Positions 35,825-45,767 of a DNA stretch of 64,000 nucleotides are shown here, piece after piece (position 1 is the stretch's first letter; every line of letters starts with the position of its first letter). Origin of the DNA: Cupriavidus sp. P-10 (GTDB lineage Bacteria; Pseudomonadota; Gammaproteobacteria; Burkholderiales; Burkholderiaceae). The position numbers were made by a program, and so were the translations under genes. Under the pieces are notes generated by a model that made no database searches, had not been told where the DNA came from, and saw only the letters and a program-made list of their open reading frames with translations. The DNA is taken from positions 806,001 to 870,000 of the forward strand of contig NZ_AP025170.1 in the NCBI RefSeq assembly GCF_003402535.2. Direction: 5' to 3'.

Positions 35825-36481
35825 GTGACTGAACGCATACAACGGCCGCTGAACCGGCCGCAGGGCCAACAGGGTGAGAGCCCCAAAGCCCCCAAGCTGC
35901 CCGCGGCGCTGCTGTATGCCGACGCCCTGCCGGAAGACCTGGTGGAGGTCGGCTATGTCGGCGCTGCCTACGGTATCCGCGGCTGGATCAAGGTCCAGCC
36001 GCATGCCGATGACGCGTCCGCCTTGCTGCATGCGCGCCGCTGGTGGTTGCTGGCACCGCCGCAGGCGGGGCTGGTGACGGCCGATGCGCAGCATGCCCAA
36101 CCGGTCTGCGTGAAGATCGCGCAGTCTCGCGAGCACAGTGGCACGGTGGTGGCGCATGCTGCCGGCGTTGCCGACCGCAATCTTGCGGAAGCGCTCAGGG
36201 GCCGTCGCGTGTGGATCCGGCGTGCGGATTTTCCGGCGCCGGATGAAGATGAGTTTTACTGGGTCGACCTGATCGGCTGCAGCGTCAGCAACGAGCAAGG
36301 CGAGTTGCTGGGCGAAGTGTCCGGCCTGATCGACAACGGTGCCCACCAGATCCTGCAGATTGCGTACGCGCTGCCTGACGGCAAGGCCGGCGAACGGCTG
36401 GTCCCGTTTGTCGAAGCGTTCGTGCGCACGGTCGATACGGCCGGCAAGCGAATCGTGGTGGACTGGGGACTCGATTTCTGA
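35825..36481 (+). CDS. rimM: ribosome maturation factor RimM
   Basis: RimM helps fold the 16S rRNA 3' domain and binds S19. The 218-residue protein has an N-terminal RimM domain (EVGYVGAAYGIRGWIKVQPH) and a C-terminal PRC-barrel (FYWVDLIGCSVSNEQGELLG, LVPFVEAFV, KRIVVDWGLDF). A Gln/Pro-rich stretch of about 40 residues precedes the first domain, longer than in E. coli. The GTG start is inside CGCACGTG. trmD begins 46 bases after its stop. Confidence 0.96.
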   Translation: MTERIQRPLNRPQGQQGESPKAPKLPAALLYADALPEDLVEVGYVGAAYGIRGWIKVQPHADDASALLHARRWWLLAPPQAGLVTADAQHAQPVCVKIAQSREHSGTVVAHAAGVADRNLAEALRGRRVWIRRADFPAPDEDEFYWVDLIGCSVSNEQGELLGEVSGLIDNGAHQILQIAYALPDGKAGERLVPFVEAFVRTVDTAGKRIVVDWGLDF

Positions 36482-36527
36482 CCCCCGGAGCTGAGCCCGG
36501 CATGTGCCCAGGAAAGGGGGAGAGCGG

Positions 36528-37310
36528 ATGCAGTTCGATGTGATCACGCTGTTTCCCGAGATGTTTCGCGCGCTGACCGACTGGGGCATTACCAGCCGGG
36601 CAGCCAAGCAACAGCGGTATGCGTTGCGCACGTGGAATCCGCGCGATTTCACGGTGGATAACTACCGCACCATCGACGATCGCCCCTATGGCGGTGGCCC
36701 CGGCATGGTAATGCTGGCCAGGCCGCTGGATGACGCGATCGATGCTGCGGTGGCAGCGCAGGCGCAGGCCAGCGTGCCGCAGCCACATGTGGTGCTGATG
36801 TCGCCGCAGGGCAACACGCTGTCGCATGCCAAAGTGATGGAGCTGGCCGAACGGCCTGGCCTGGTCCTGCTGTGCGGCCGCTATGAGGCCATCGACCAGC
36901 GGCTGATCGACCGCCGCGTGGACGAGGAAATCAGCCTCGGCGACTTTGTGCTGTCAGGCGGCGAATTGCCGGCGATGGCGCTGATCGACGCGGTGGTGCG
37001 CCACCTGCCCGGCGTGCTGGGCGACGCGCAGTCCGCGGTGCAGGACAGTTTCGTCAACGGCCTGCTGGATTGTCCGCACTACACGCGGCCGGAAGAATAT
37101 GAAGGCGTGCGGGTGCCCGAGATTCTGCTCGGGGGCCATCATGCCGAGATCGAGAAATGGCGGCGCCAGCAGGCGCTGACCAATACCGCGAGAAAGCGCC
37201 CCGACCTGATCGAGGCGGCTCGCGAACAAGGTTTGCTGTCCCGCGCCGACGAGAAATTCTTGTCGGAATGGGCGGCGAAGGAAGGGCGGGAGGCAACTCC
37301 CGCCAGGTAA
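36528..37310 (+). CDS. trmD: tRNA (guanine-N1-)-methyltransferase
   Basis: TrmD makes m1G37 next to the anticodon, which prevents +1 frameshifting. It is a SPOUT enzyme of 260 residues: [49 protein letters not shown] and the trefoil-knot SAM site with [20 protein letters not shown], then the C-terminal DNA-binding-like helices. ATG 36528 follows a purine-rich run AGGAAAGGGGGAGAG; an upstream GTG frame has no such site. It is the third gene of the rpsP operon. Confidence 0.97.
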   Translation: MQFDVITLFPEMFRALTDWGITSRAAKQQRYALRTWNPRDFTVDNYRTIDDRPYGGGPGMVMLARPLDDAIDAAVAAQAQASVPQPHVVLMSPQGNTLSHAKVMELAERPGLVLLCGRYEAIDQRLIDRRVDEEISLGDFVLSGGELPAMALIDAVVRHLPGVLGDAQSAVQDSFVNGLLDCPHYTRPEEYEGVRVPEILLGGHHAEIEKWRRQQALTNTARKRPDLIEAAREQGLLSRADEKFLSEWAAKEGREATPAR

Positions 37311-37385
37311 AACCCCATCCTCTGCCGGGGCCCGGGACATGCCTGGGGCATACAACGCCGGCACGATGGTTACGGAGAAAAAACG

Positions 37386-37778
37386 ATGAACCTCATCGAG
37401 CAGATCGAGAAGGAAGAGATCGCGCGTCTGACCGCGAACAAGACCATCCCCGCATTCGCACCCGGCGACACCGTGATCGTCAGCGTGAACGTGGTGGAAG
37501 GTACCCGCAAGCGCGTGCAGGCCTACGAAGGCGTGGTGATCGCCAAGCGTAACCGCGGCCTGAACTCGTCCTTCATCGTGCGCAAGATCTCGTCGGGTGA
37601 AGGCGTGGAACGTACGTTCCAGCTGTACTCGCCGCTGATCGCTGCCATCGAAGTCAAGCGTCGCGGCGACGTGCGTCGCGCGAAGCTGTACTACCTGCGC
37701 CAGCGTTCGGGCAAGTCCGCACGTATCAAGGAAAAGCTGGTGTCGAAGGCTGCCGCCGCTGCCAAGGCCGCGCAGTAA
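37386..37778 (+). CDS. rplS: 50S ribosomal protein L19
   Basis: L19 lies at the 30S-50S interface. The 130 residues match the family: [60 protein letters not shown] and [18 protein letters not shown], with a short Ala/Lys tail. ATG follows GGTTACGGAGAAAAAACG, a good ribosome site. It closes the rpsP operon; a terminator follows. Confidence 0.98.
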   Translation: MNLIEQIEKEEIARLTANKTIPAFAPGDTVIVSVNVVEGTRKRVQAYEGVVIAKRNRGLNSSFIVRKISSGEGVERTFQLYSPLIAAIEVKRRGDVRRAKLYYLRQRSGKSARIKEKLVSKAAAAAKAAQ

Positions 37779-37822
37779 GCCGGACATGCCGGCCGGGGCA
37801 ACCCGGCCAGCGTTTCCTCAGG

Positions 37823-37846
37823 AAGGGCACCCCACGGGTGCCCTTT
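37823..37846 (+). terminator. terminator of the rpsP-rplS operon
   Basis: AAGGGCACCC, loop CAC, GGGTGCCCTT, then TTCTG: a perfect 10-bp stem. Confidence 0.85.
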
Positions 37847-37922
37847 CTGCATTGGCGCGCGGGCAACAGCCTGATTTTGCTGCGGCGCCGAATTGCGCGC
37901 TTCTGTCATACTTGCAGTTGTT

Positions 37923-38603
37923 ATGCGTCCCGCCTTCGATCCCGAATCCCTTCCTGTCGTCGACACCGACCTGCGCAATGCGCCACTGAGCGAGCCGCGC
38001 CTGCAGGTTGACTTCATCCGGCACCGCTTCGAGGTGCCACCCGCCTGGGCACCGGAGCTGACCGACGAATCCCGCGTCTACGACCGCAGCCGCGGACTGC
38101 GCGATGCCGCCGTGCTGGTGCCGCTGGTGGAACGTCACGATGGCCTGACCGTGTTGCTGACGCAGCGCAATGCCAACCTGAGCGCGCATGCGGGCCAGAT
38201 CAGCTTTCCCGGCGGCAGGCAGGAGACCTGGGACGTGAACCGCATTGACACGGCTCTGCGCGAGACGGAGGAAGAAGTCGGCCTGGCGCGCGACTACGTG
38301 GAAGTGCTGGGCGCGCTGCCTGACTACATCACCGGCACGGGGTTCCATGTCAGCCCGGTGGTGGGCCTCGTGCGCGACGGCTTTACGCTGCGCCCGGATG
38401 CCTCGGAAGTGGCCGATGTTTTTGAAGTGCCGCTCGCCTTCCTGATGAACCCGTCGCACCATGAGCGGCGCCTGTTCCGCTGGGTCGACGGCGAACGGCT
38501 GTTCTACGCGATGCCCTATCCGCGGGCGGGAGGCGGCCACCGCTTTATCTGGGGCGCCACCGCGGGCATGCTGCGCAACCTCTACCACCTGCTGGCGGCC
38601 TGA
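37923..38603 (+). CDS. NUDIX hydrolase, CoA pyrophosphatase type
   Basis: A 226-residue NUDIX protein of the NudL/PCD1 CoA-pyrophosphatase group, which splits CoA to 4'-phosphopantetheine and 3',5'-ADP. It shows the UPF0035-type motif LTQRNANLSAHAGQISFPGG immediately before the Nudix box (GRQETWDVNRIDTALRETEEEVGL), with the EExxEE-like metal glutamates in RETEEEVGL. The tail FIWGATAGMLRNLYHLL is also typical. ATG 37923 has a -10-like CATACT just before it, so the leader may be very short. Confidence 0.9.
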   Translation: MRPAFDPESLPVVDTDLRNAPLSEPRLQVDFIRHRFEVPPAWAPELTDESRVYDRSRGLRDAAVLVPLVERHDGLTVLLTQRNANLSAHAGQISFPGGRQETWDVNRIDTALRETEEEVGLARDYVEVLGALPDYITGTGFHVSPVVGLVRDGFTLRPDASEVADVFEVPLAFLMNPSHHERRLFRWVDGERLFYAMPYPRAGGGHRFIWGATAGMLRNLYHLLAA

Positions 38604-38623
38604 GCGGCCGCCGCGGCTTTTTC

Positions 38624-39469
38624 TCAGGCTGCCGCCTGTTTCGTGCCGATGCAGTGCGGGCAACTCTTGCCGATCACGTAGTGCGGGCTCTGCTGTTCTT
38701 CCGGCGTAACCACGGCGCGGCAGGCAAAGCACTGCTTGGGCCCCGCCGGCTCCAGGCTGGGGTTCAGCGCGGTGCGGTAGTCGAAGACAAAGCAGTCGCC
38801 CTGATAGTGGCTGCCGCCGACTTCCTCGAAGTACTTCAGGATGCCGCCCTCGAGCTGGTAGACGCGCTCGATGCCGACTTCCTGCATGTGGATCGCCGCC
38901 TTTTCGCAGCGGATACCGCCGGTGCAGAACGACACCACGGTCTTGCCTTCATAGTCGGCCATGTGGGCGGCAACCTGCTGCGGAAATTCGCTGAACTTGG
39001 CGATGTCGTACTCGACCGCCTGATCGAACGTGCCCACCGCCACCTCGAAATCATTGCGCGTGTCCAGCATCACCACCGGGCGTCCTTCGTCGTCGTGCCC
39101 CTGGTCCAGCCAGCGCTTCAGATCGACCGGCCGCACCGAAGGCGCACGGCCTTCCTCCGGGCGGATCAGCGGCATCTTCATGGTGATGATCTCCTTCTTG
39201 GCGCGTACCAGCATGCGCTTGAAGGGCTGGTTTTCCGACAGGCTCTCCTTGGGTGCGATGTCGGCAAAGCGCGCATCGGCATGCAGCCACGCCATGAAGC
39301 CGTCGATGGCTTCGCGCGGGCCGGCCAGGAACATGTTGATGCCTTCCGGCGCGAGCAGGATCGTGCCTTTCAGGCCGGCCGCTTCACAGCGCTCGCGCAT
39401 GTCCGGGCGCAGGGTCTCGATGTCGTCCAGCGAGACGAATTTGTAAGCGGAAATGTTGACGATCTGCAT
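38624..39469 (-). CDS. trhO: tRNA uridine(34) hydroxylase (rhodanese family)
   Basis: TrhO (YceA) hydroxylates U34 of certain tRNAs on the way to 5-methoxy- or carboxymethoxyuridine. The 281 residues carry an N-terminal acylphosphatase-like domain ([20 protein letters not shown]), a rhodanese domain with the active-site cysteine in [14 protein letters not shown] (C182) and [14 protein letters not shown], and a C-terminal zinc-finger-like segment with two pairs of cysteines (CFAC and CPHC). ATG 39469 starts the conserved [12 protein letters not shown]. It is convergent with the NUDIX gene and divergent from dnaE. Confidence 0.94.
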   Translation of the reverse strand: MQIVNISAYKFVSLDDIETLRPDMRERCEAAGLKGTILLAPEGINMFLAGPREAIDGFMAWLHADARFADIAPKESLSENQPFKRMLVRAKKEIITMKMPLIRPEEGRAPSVRPVDLKRWLDQGHDDEGRPVVMLDTRNDFEVAVGTFDQAVEYDIAKFSEFPQQVAAHMADYEGKTVVSFCTGGIRCEKAAIHMQEVGIERVYQLEGGILKYFEEVGGSHYQGDCFVFDYRTALNPSLEPAGPKQCFACRAVVTPEEQQSPHYVIGKSCPHCIGTKQAAA

Positions 39470-39663
39470 GGGAGACTGGGCCCGCACGGCTGCGTCCGGG
39501 AGGGCGCCGACGGCTTGCGATAACTGCCTGATTGGAAAGGCGAAATTATAACGCGAGCGGCCGCGGCTGCTGCGCATTCCCCAGCACGCCGATCAGCTTT
39601 GAAGGCGGGCCGTACCGCGCCGGCTGCACGCAATATTGGAGGCCGGCGACCGGGCCGAGCCGG

Positions 39664-39669
39664 TACAAT
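39664..39669 (+). promoter_or_regulatory. putative -10 element of dnaE
   Basis: TACAAT lies so close to the start (ATG 39677) that the predicted transcript would begin at or within one or two bases of it. Confidence 0.45.
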
Positions 39670-39676
39670 GTCGCCC

Positions 39677-42600
39677 ATGTCTGCACCCCGCTTTGTCCAT
39701 CTTCGACTCCATTCCGAATACTCCGTCGTGGACGGTATCGTCCGCCTGGAGGACGCCGTCAAGGCCGCTGCCGCCGATGGCATGGGCGCGCTCGCCCTGA
39801 CAGACCTCGCCAACGCTTTCGGGTTGATCCGTTATTACAAGGAGGCGCGCGGCAAGGGCGTGAAGCCGGTGCTTGGGGCCGATGTCTGGCTGACCAATGC
39901 GGAGGACCGCGACAAGCCTTCGCGCCTGCTGCTGCTGGTGCAGGACCGCCGTGGTTACCTGAACCTGTGCATGCTGCTGTCGCGCGCGTGGCTGGGCAAC
40001 CAGCATCGAGGCCGCGCCGAGATCGACCCGGCCTGGTTCCTCGAGCCGGGCGAGGACGACATGCCGCTGGCCACTGGCCTGATTGCACTGTCCGGAGCGA
40101 TGGGCGGCGACGTCGGCATGGCGCTGGGCAACGGCAACCTCGATGGCGCGCGCCGCGCCGCGCAGCACTGGTCGTCGGTGTTCCCGCAGCGCTTCTATAT
40201 CGAGCTGCAGCGCGCCGGCCATGCCGGCACCGATGCCTACGTGCAGCAGGCCGTGCAGCTTGCCGCCGAGCTGCAACTCCCGGTGGTTGCCACGCATCCG
40301 GTGCAGTTCATGACGCCGGACGACTACACCGCACACGAGGCGCGCGTGTGCATCGCCGAGGGCGAACTGCTGGCCAATCCGCGCCGCACGCGACGCTTCA
40401 CCACCGACCAGTATTTCAAGACCCAGGACGAGATGTGCGCGCTGTTCGCGGACATCCCCTCGGCGCTGGAGAACGCGGTCGAGATCGCGCGCCGCTGCAA
40501 CCTGACGCTGGAGCTGGGCAAGCCGCGCCTGCCGCTGTTCCCGACGCCGGACGGCATGTCGCTGGACGACTACCTGGTATTCATGGCCAAGGACGGCCTG
40601 GAAAAACGCCTGGCCGTGCTGTTCCCCGACGAAGCGGTGCGCGAGGCGAAGCGCCCCGAATACTACGCACGGCTGGAGTTCGAGACCGGCACCATCATCA
40701 AGATGGGCTTCCCCGGCTACTTCCTGATCGTGGCGGACTTTATCAACTGGGCCAAGAACAACGGCGTGCCGGTCGGGCCGGGCCGCGGTTCGGGCGCCGG
40801 TTCGCTGGTGGCCTATGCGCTCGGCATTACCGACCTCGATCCGCTCAAGTACGCGCTGCTGTTCGAGCGCTTCCTGAACCCGGAACGGGTGTCGATGCCT
40901 GACTTCGACATCGACTTCTGCCAGCACGGCCGCGATCGCGTGATCACGTACGTGAAGGAAAAGTACGGCAAGGATGCGGTGTCGCAGATCGCCACCTTCG
41001 GCACCATGGCGGCGAAGGCCGCGGTGCGCGACGTGGGCCGCGTGCTTGACCTGGGCTATGGCTTTGTCGACGGCATTGCCAAGCTGATCCCGTTCAAACC
41101 GGGCAAGCTGGTCACCATCGAGGAAGCGAAAAAAGAAGAGCCGCTGCTCACCGAGCGCGAGAACAACGAGGAAGAAGTGCGCCAGTTGCTGGAGCTGGCG
41201 CAGCGCGTCGAAGGCATGACCCGTAACGTCGGCATGCACGCCGGCGGCGTGCTGATCGCGCCCGGCAGGCTGACCGATTTCTGCCCGCTGTACACGCAGG
41301 GTGCGCAGAACGACGGCATGAGCGGCGTCGTCAGCCAGTATGACAAGGACGACGTCGAGGCCGCCGGCCTGGTCAAGTTCGACTTTCTGGGCCTGACCAC
41401 GCTGACTATCCTGGACTGGGCCGAGCGCTATATCCGCCGCCTCGACCCGAGCAAGAACGACTGGAACTGCAGCCATATCCCGCTCGACGACAGCCCCGCC
41501 TTCGATATCCTGAAGACGGCCAACACGGTCGCCGTGTTCCAGCTGGAAAGCCGCGGCATGCAGGGCATGCTGAAAGACGCCAAGCCTGACCGCTTCGAGG
41601 ACATCATCGCGCTGGTGGCACTCTACCGCCCGGGCCCGATGGACCTGATCCCCAGCTTCTGCGCGCGCAAGCATGGGCGCGAGAAGGTGGAGTACCCCGA
41701 TCCGCGCGTCGAACCCGTCCTGAAAGAGACCTACGGCATCATGGTCTACCAGGAGCAGGTGATGCAGATGGCGCAGATCATCGGCGGCTACTCGCTCGGC
41801 GGCGCCGATTTGCTGCGCCGCGCGATGGGCAAGAAGAAGCCGGAAGAGATGGCGCAGCACCGCGTCATGTTCCGCGAAGGTGCCGACAAGAACGGCCTGT
41901 CCTCGCAGCAGGCCGACGACATCTTCGACCTGATGGAGAAGTTCGCGGGCTACGGCTTCAACAAGTCGCACGCGGCCGCCTATGCGCTGCTGGCGTACTA
42001 CACGGCCTGGCTCAAGGCTCACCATCCGGCCGAATTCATGGCAGCCAACATGTCGCTGGCCATGGATGACACCGACAAGGTCAAGATCCTCTACGAGGAT
42101 TGCAAGCTCAACAAGATCGCGGTGCTGCCGCCGGACGTCAACGCCAGCGAATACCGTTTCGCGCCGACCGATCCGAAGACCATCCGCTATGGCCTGGGCG
42201 GCATCAAGGGCAGCGGGCAGGGCGCGATCGAAGACATCCTGCGCGCGCGCGAAGAGGGTGGAGCGTTCAAGGACCTGTTCGACTTCTGCGAGCGCGTCGA
42301 CCGCCGCCAGGTCAATCGCCGCACCATGGAAGCGCTGATCCGCGCCGGCGCCTTCGACAGCCTGAACGACAACCGCGCCCAGTTGCTGGCGTCGGTGCCG
42401 ATCGCGATGGAGGCCGCCGAGCAGAAGGCCGAATCCGCCAACCAGGTCTCGCTGTTCGACCTGATGGGCGATGCCGGCGAAGCGCACCGCCCCGAACTGC
42501 TCGACGAACCGCGCTGGAGCCCCAAGCGGACGCTGCAGGAAGAGAAGCAGGCGCTCGGCTACTACTTCTCCGGCCACCTGTTCGACGCCTACCGCGACGA

Positions 42601-43192
42601 AGTGCGCCGCTTCAACAAGGGCACGCTGGCCTCGCTGGAGAAGGAAGTGCAGGGCAACGGCGGCGGCTTCGGCCGCGACGTGCGTGGCAAGACCATCGCC
42701 GGCGTGATCTCCGGCATCCGCACGCAGATGACCCAGCGCGGCAAGATGCTGATCGTGACGCTGGACGACGGTACCGGGGTGGTCGAGATGACGGTGTTCA
42801 ACGAGGTCTTCGACGCCAACCGGCAGATGTTTCGCGAAGACGAACTGCTGATCGCCACCGGCAATGCGCGGCACGATACGTTCACGGGCGGCGTCCGGTT
42901 CACGGCGGAGTCGGTGATGGACCTGACCGCGGCGCGCATCCGCTTCGCTTCGGCGGTGCGCCTGGCGATGAATGGTAATTCGTCGACGGGCATGCTGCGC
43001 GAGCTGTTGATGCCGCACCTGGCGCGCGCCACTGGTGCGCAGGGATTGCCAGTGCGGATCGGCTACGAGGCCCGGACCGCGTCGTGCGAAGCCGTGCTGG
43101 GGCCGGACTGGCAGGTGGTGCCGTCCGACGAAGCGCTGGGCGCGCTGCGCCAGGCGCTGTCGGCGGAGAGCGTGAGCACCCTGTACGACTGA
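39677..43192 (+). CDS. dnaE: DNA polymerase III subunit alpha
   Basis: DnaE is the replicative polymerase. In its 1171 residues are the N-terminal PHP domain (RFVHLRLHSEYSVVDGIVRL), the polymerase core with the catalytic aspartates in MPDFDIDFCQHGR (D409, D411), the finger segment VGPGRGSGAGSLVAYALGIT, the QLESRGMQGMLKDAKPDRF and VYQEQVMQMAQIIGGYSLGG motifs, helix-hairpin-helix (about 830-900), and the OB fold with RTQMTQRGKMLIVTLDDGTG. The size is normal. The third possible start, ATG 39668, lies in the -10 box and is rejected. It is not followed by an obvious terminator, and the glycosyltransferase gene is convergent, 30 bases off. Confidence 0.97.
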   Translation: MSAPRFVHLRLHSEYSVVDGIVRLEDAVKAAAADGMGALALTDLANAFGLIRYYKEARGKGVKPVLGADVWLTNAEDRDKPSRLLLLVQDRRGYLNLCMLLSRAWLGNQHRGRAEIDPAWFLEPGEDDMPLATGLIALSGAMGGDVGMALGNGNLDGARRAAQHWSSVFPQRFYIELQRAGHAGTDAYVQQAVQLAAELQLPVVATHPVQFMTPDDYTAHEARVCIAEGELLANPRRTRRFTTDQYFKTQDEMCALFADIPSALENAVEIARRCNLTLELGKPRLPLFPTPDGMSLDDYLVFMAKDGLEKRLAVLFPDEAVREAKRPEYYARLEFETGTIIKMGFPGYFLIVADFINWAKNNGVPVGPGRGSGAGSLVAYALGITDLDPLKYALLFERFLNPERVSMPDFDIDFCQHGRDRVITYVKEKYGKDAVSQIATFGTMAAKAAVRDVGRVLDLGYGFVDGIAKLIPFKPGKLVTIEEAKKEEPLLTERENNEEEVRQLLELAQRVEGMTRNVGMHAGGVLIAPGRLTDFCPLYTQGAQNDGMSGVVSQYDKDDVEAAGLVKFDFLGLTTLTILDWAERYIRRLDPSKNDWNCSHIPLDDSPAFDILKTANTVAVFQLESRGMQGMLKDAKPDRFEDIIALVALYRPGPMDLIPSFCARKHGREKVEYPDPRVEPVLKETYGIMVYQEQVMQMAQIIGGYSLGGADLLRRAMGKKKPEEMAQHRVMFREGADKNGLSSQQADDIFDLMEKFAGYGFNKSHAAAYALLAYYTAWLKAHHPAEFMAANMSLAMDDTDKVKILYEDCKLNKIAVLPPDVNASEYRFAPTDPKTIRYGLGGIKGSGQGAIEDILRAREEGGAFKDLFDFCERVDRRQVNRRTMEALIRAGAFDSLNDNRAQLLASVPIAMEAAEQKAESANQVSLFDLMGDAGEAHRPELLDEPRWSPKRTLQEEKQALGYYFSGHLFDAYRDEVRRFNKGTLASLEKEVQGNGGGFGRDVRGKTIAGVISGIRTQMTQRGKMLIVTLDDGTGVVEMTVFNEVFDANRQMFREDELLIATGNARHDTFTGGVRFTAESVMDLTAARIRFASAVRLAMNGNSSTGMLRELLMPHLARATGAQGLPVRIGYEARTASCEAVLGPDWQVVPSDEALGALRQALSAESVSTLYD

Positions 43193-43222
43193 GCAGGGCG
43201 GACGAAGCTGCCGCCCGGCATT

Positions 43223-44230
43223 TCAGCCGCGCCTGAACAGGTTGCCCAGGAAGTAGAACGGCGCGTAGGCCGCTGGCGCCGCGGCGTACAGGAACATGCG
43301 CAGCCGGTGGCCGAGCGTGACGCGTCGCGCGCCAAACAGGATCCTTAGCCGCGCCATGTTGTCGGGCGCGGCAAAGACATCGGCGGTGTACTGTTCACGG
43401 GCCAGCTTGCGTGCCTTGAGCCGGCGCATGGCGTCACCGTGGCCGGCACGCTCGGCATCTTCGATGAACTGCAACGTTTCCGCCAGCGAGCTGCGATTGG
43501 TCAGCCTGATGCGGCGGACGAAATCCGCAGGCGTGTGCCACCTGCGCTTGCCCGAGGTGCCGCCGCGGCGGTAGTGCACCAGCGGTCGCCGAAGGTTGTA
43601 TGCGCCGCCCAGCAGCGAAGCCCGCAGGGTCGTGATCTGGTCTTCCGAAATCATGCCGGGTGCGATCGGGCCGAATTGGTCGAACATGCGTCGCGTCCAG
43701 GTGTGCGAGGCGCCGATGACATGGGGGGGATGTCCCGCCCAGTATTCGAACGAACGATAAGAACCGAGCTCACTGTGCCGGATTTCGCCATGCAGCGTGC
43801 CGTCATACGCCATGTCGATGAGATCCGTCGCGATCAGGTCAGGCTGGGGGTGTTGTGACAGCCAGGCCTGCACTACCTCGCTGCAGCGGGTGGGCAGCGA
43901 AAAATCGTCCGCCGCGGCGACAAAGATGAGTTCCCCGCGCGCCTGCGCGACCAACTTGCTCAAATGTCCGCTGATTCCCAGGTTGACCGGGTTGCGCAGC
44001 AGCGACACGGTGTGCGGGCCGGCGTACCCTTCCAGCGCACGCTGTGCGGTGGCATAGGTGCCATCGGTCGACGCGTCATCGGAGACAAAGATCTCAAGCT
44101 GCGGGTAGTCCTGGGCCAATGCGCCGCGGATTGCCGCTTCAATGAAATCCTGCTGGTTATAGGCGATCAGAAGCATCGAAACCAGCGGGAGCGCTGCTTC
44201 GGGGGCGTGGTCGCGGTGAGGCAATTCCAT
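43223..44230 (-). CDS. GT2-family glycosyltransferase
   Basis: This 335-residue protein has a GT-A glycosyltransferase fold of family 2: LVSMLLIAYNQQDFIEAAIR, LEIFVSDDASTDGTY with the nucleotide-sugar aspartates, ELIFVAAADDFSLPTR (DXD-like AADD) and a substrate domain with GPIAPGMISEDQITTLRASL. A hydrophobic C-terminal segment (FLYAAAPAAYAPFYFLGNLF) suggests membrane contact. The sugar and acceptor are unknown; position beside an O-antigen ligase gene suggests LPS core or O-antigen. The start has a weak ribosome site. It is divergent from the ligase gene. Confidence 0.88.
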   Translation of the reverse strand: MELPHRDHAPEAALPLVSMLLIAYNQQDFIEAAIRGALAQDYPQLEIFVSDDASTDGTYATAQRALEGYAGPHTVSLLRNPVNLGISGHLSKLVAQARGELIFVAAADDFSLPTRCSEVVQAWLSQHPQPDLIATDLIDMAYDGTLHGEIRHSELGSYRSFEYWAGHPPHVIGASHTWTRRMFDQFGPIAPGMISEDQITTLRASLLGGAYNLRRPLVHYRRGGTSGKRRWHTPADFVRRIRLTNRSSLAETLQFIEDAERAGHGDAMRRLKARKLAREQYTADVFAAPDNMARLRILFGARRVTLGHRLRMFLYAAAPAAYAPFYFLGNLFRRG

Positions 44231-44311
44231 CACAAATACCTAGATAGACAAGCGCGCAAGATACCACGCCAAGCGGCGCCCCTGATCGGCAGTCCGGTTA
44301 CTCGAGGTTGG

Positions 44312-44317
44312 TATAAT
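44312..44317 (+). promoter_or_regulatory. putative extended -10 promoter for the O-antigen ligase gene
   Basis: TGGTATAAT: a perfect TATAAT preceded by TGn. The predicted leader is about 130 nt, since the gene starts at 44454. Confidence 0.55.
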
Positions 44318-44453
44318 GCGCGGTTTTGCAGGCAAATTGTCCGGCGGCAGCTGCCGCCCTTTATTGCCTGCCGTTTGCGTCGTACATATTAGAGATGTAA
44401 CGCCCTGTATCAACACACCCGTCAAAGCGAATCAATCAGATAGAAGTACCCGG

Positions 44454-45767
44454 ATGCAAAGGAACAGTTTCGCCATTCGCATGGCGGCACTTGCTGCCGC
44501 ATTGTCGCCATTCCTGATCCTTACCGTGCAGGGAGGCGCCGGATACTGCTATTTCGCGGTTTTTGCTGCCGGCCTGCTATGGCTGCGGGACGCCGCCAAC
44601 CGGCAAACGGGGTGGCGCTTGCTGGTTGAGTACAAGTGGTACGTGCTGGCAATGACTGCCTATCCGCTAGCCGTGCTGCTGCAGCAGGTGATCGGCGGCT
44701 ACGTGCTGCCGCGTGCGCTGGACGCGCCGGCGCGCCTATTCCTGATCCTTCCTGGCTTCCTGCTATTGTCCGCGGTGCCGGCTAGCCAGTTGCGCGCCGT
44801 CCAGATCGGTTGTGCACTGGGGGCGGTCAGCGCGGCGTGCTGGTCGGTGCTGGTGCTGGTATCACCCGCTGATTGGGTCATCTCGGGCCGCGCCGGCAAT
44901 CCGTTCACCAACCCGATCCCGTTCGGGGACACGGCGATACTGCTGGCCTTCATGAGCGCCGCACCGCGCCGGGAAGGCAGCGCGCCCACCTGGGAACGTG
45001 CGCTGCGACTGTTCGGGCTGGCCTGTGGCCTGTTCGCATCGTTTGTCTCAGGCAGCCGCGGGGGCTGGATTGCCGTGCCGATCATGCTGTGGCTGCTGAC
45101 CATGCACCTGCGTCGCCAGCACAATGTATCGCCAGGACTGCGTATCAGCGTGATCGTCATCATGACGCTGGGCCTGACTGGCATCGCCAGCACACCCATG
45201 TTCCACGAACGCATGAACGCGGCGATTTCGGATTTCGACAAGATGGCGCACGGCGATGCGAGTACGTCGATTGGTATGCGCGTGCAACTGTGGGAGGCAT
45301 CCTGGACGCTGTTCACGGAGCATCCCGTCCTGGGCGTGGGGCGCGGGCGGCTTGAGGCCTCGCTGCAGGAAATGGCCGACCAGGGTCGTATTTCAGCGCA
45401 GATCGTCAACGCTCATGCGCATAACGAGATTTTTTCCACGATGGCGGAAATGGGCAGCATCGGCCTGATCGCCCTGTTCCTGCTCTATTTCGGCTCCAGC
45501 TATTACTTCTGGCGCCACCGTCGCTCCAGCGATCCACCGACCGCTACGGCTGCCACCATGGGGCTGGTGATGACCTTCGGCACCATCGTATTCGGCCTGA
45601 CCATCGATGTATTCACATTGATCATGAATGCAGCGTTCTATGCGCTCACCACGGCAACGCTGCTGGGCATCATTGCCAACCGGCGGGCGACGCTGGCGGC
45701 GAAGGATGCCAGTTCGGGCGCTGAGTATTCCAGCCCACTTTCCATGAAAGGTAACTCTCCAACATGA
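44454..45767 (+). CDS. O-antigen ligase family (WaaL/WzyC-type) membrane protein
   Basis: A 437-residue polytopic protein with about 10-12 membrane helices and a large periplasmic loop, which matches the Wzy_C domain. Recognition marks are FVSGSRGGWIAVPIMLWLLT and, in the loop, SIGMRVQLWEASWTLFTEHP followed by VLGVGRGRLE and NAHAHNEIFSTMAEMGSIGL, where the conserved arginines and histidine of the ligases lie. The likely role is to join O-antigen to lipid A core at the periplasmic face; a polymerase role cannot be excluded. It overlaps the following GT2 gene by four bases (ATGA), so translation is coupled. Confidence 0.82.
   Translation: MQRNSFAIRMAALAAALSPFLILTVQGGAGYCYFAVFAAGLLWLRDAANRQTGWRLLVEYKWYVLAMTAYPLAVLLQQVIGGYVLPRALDAPARLFLILPGFLLLSAVPASQLRAVQIGCALGAVSAACWSVLVLVSPADWVISGRAGNPFTNPIPFGDTAILLAFMSAAPRREGSAPTWERALRLFGLACGLFASFVSGSRGGWIAVPIMLWLLTMHLRRQHNVSPGLRISVIVIMTLGLTGIASTPMFHERMNAAISDFDKMAHGDASTSIGMRVQLWEASWTLFTEHPVLGVGRGRLEASLQEMADQGRISAQIVNAHAHNEIFSTMAEMGSIGLIALFLLYFGSSYYFWRHRRSSDPPTATAATMGLVMTFGTIVFGLTIDVFTLIMNAAFYALTTATLLGIIANRRATLAAKDASSGAEYSSPLSMKGNSPT

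Noticed and set aside
39593..43018. A 1141-codon open frame on the minus strand opposite dnaE
   Set aside because: Same cause; its composition (His/Arg/Leu/Gly) is that of a reverse-strand shadow.
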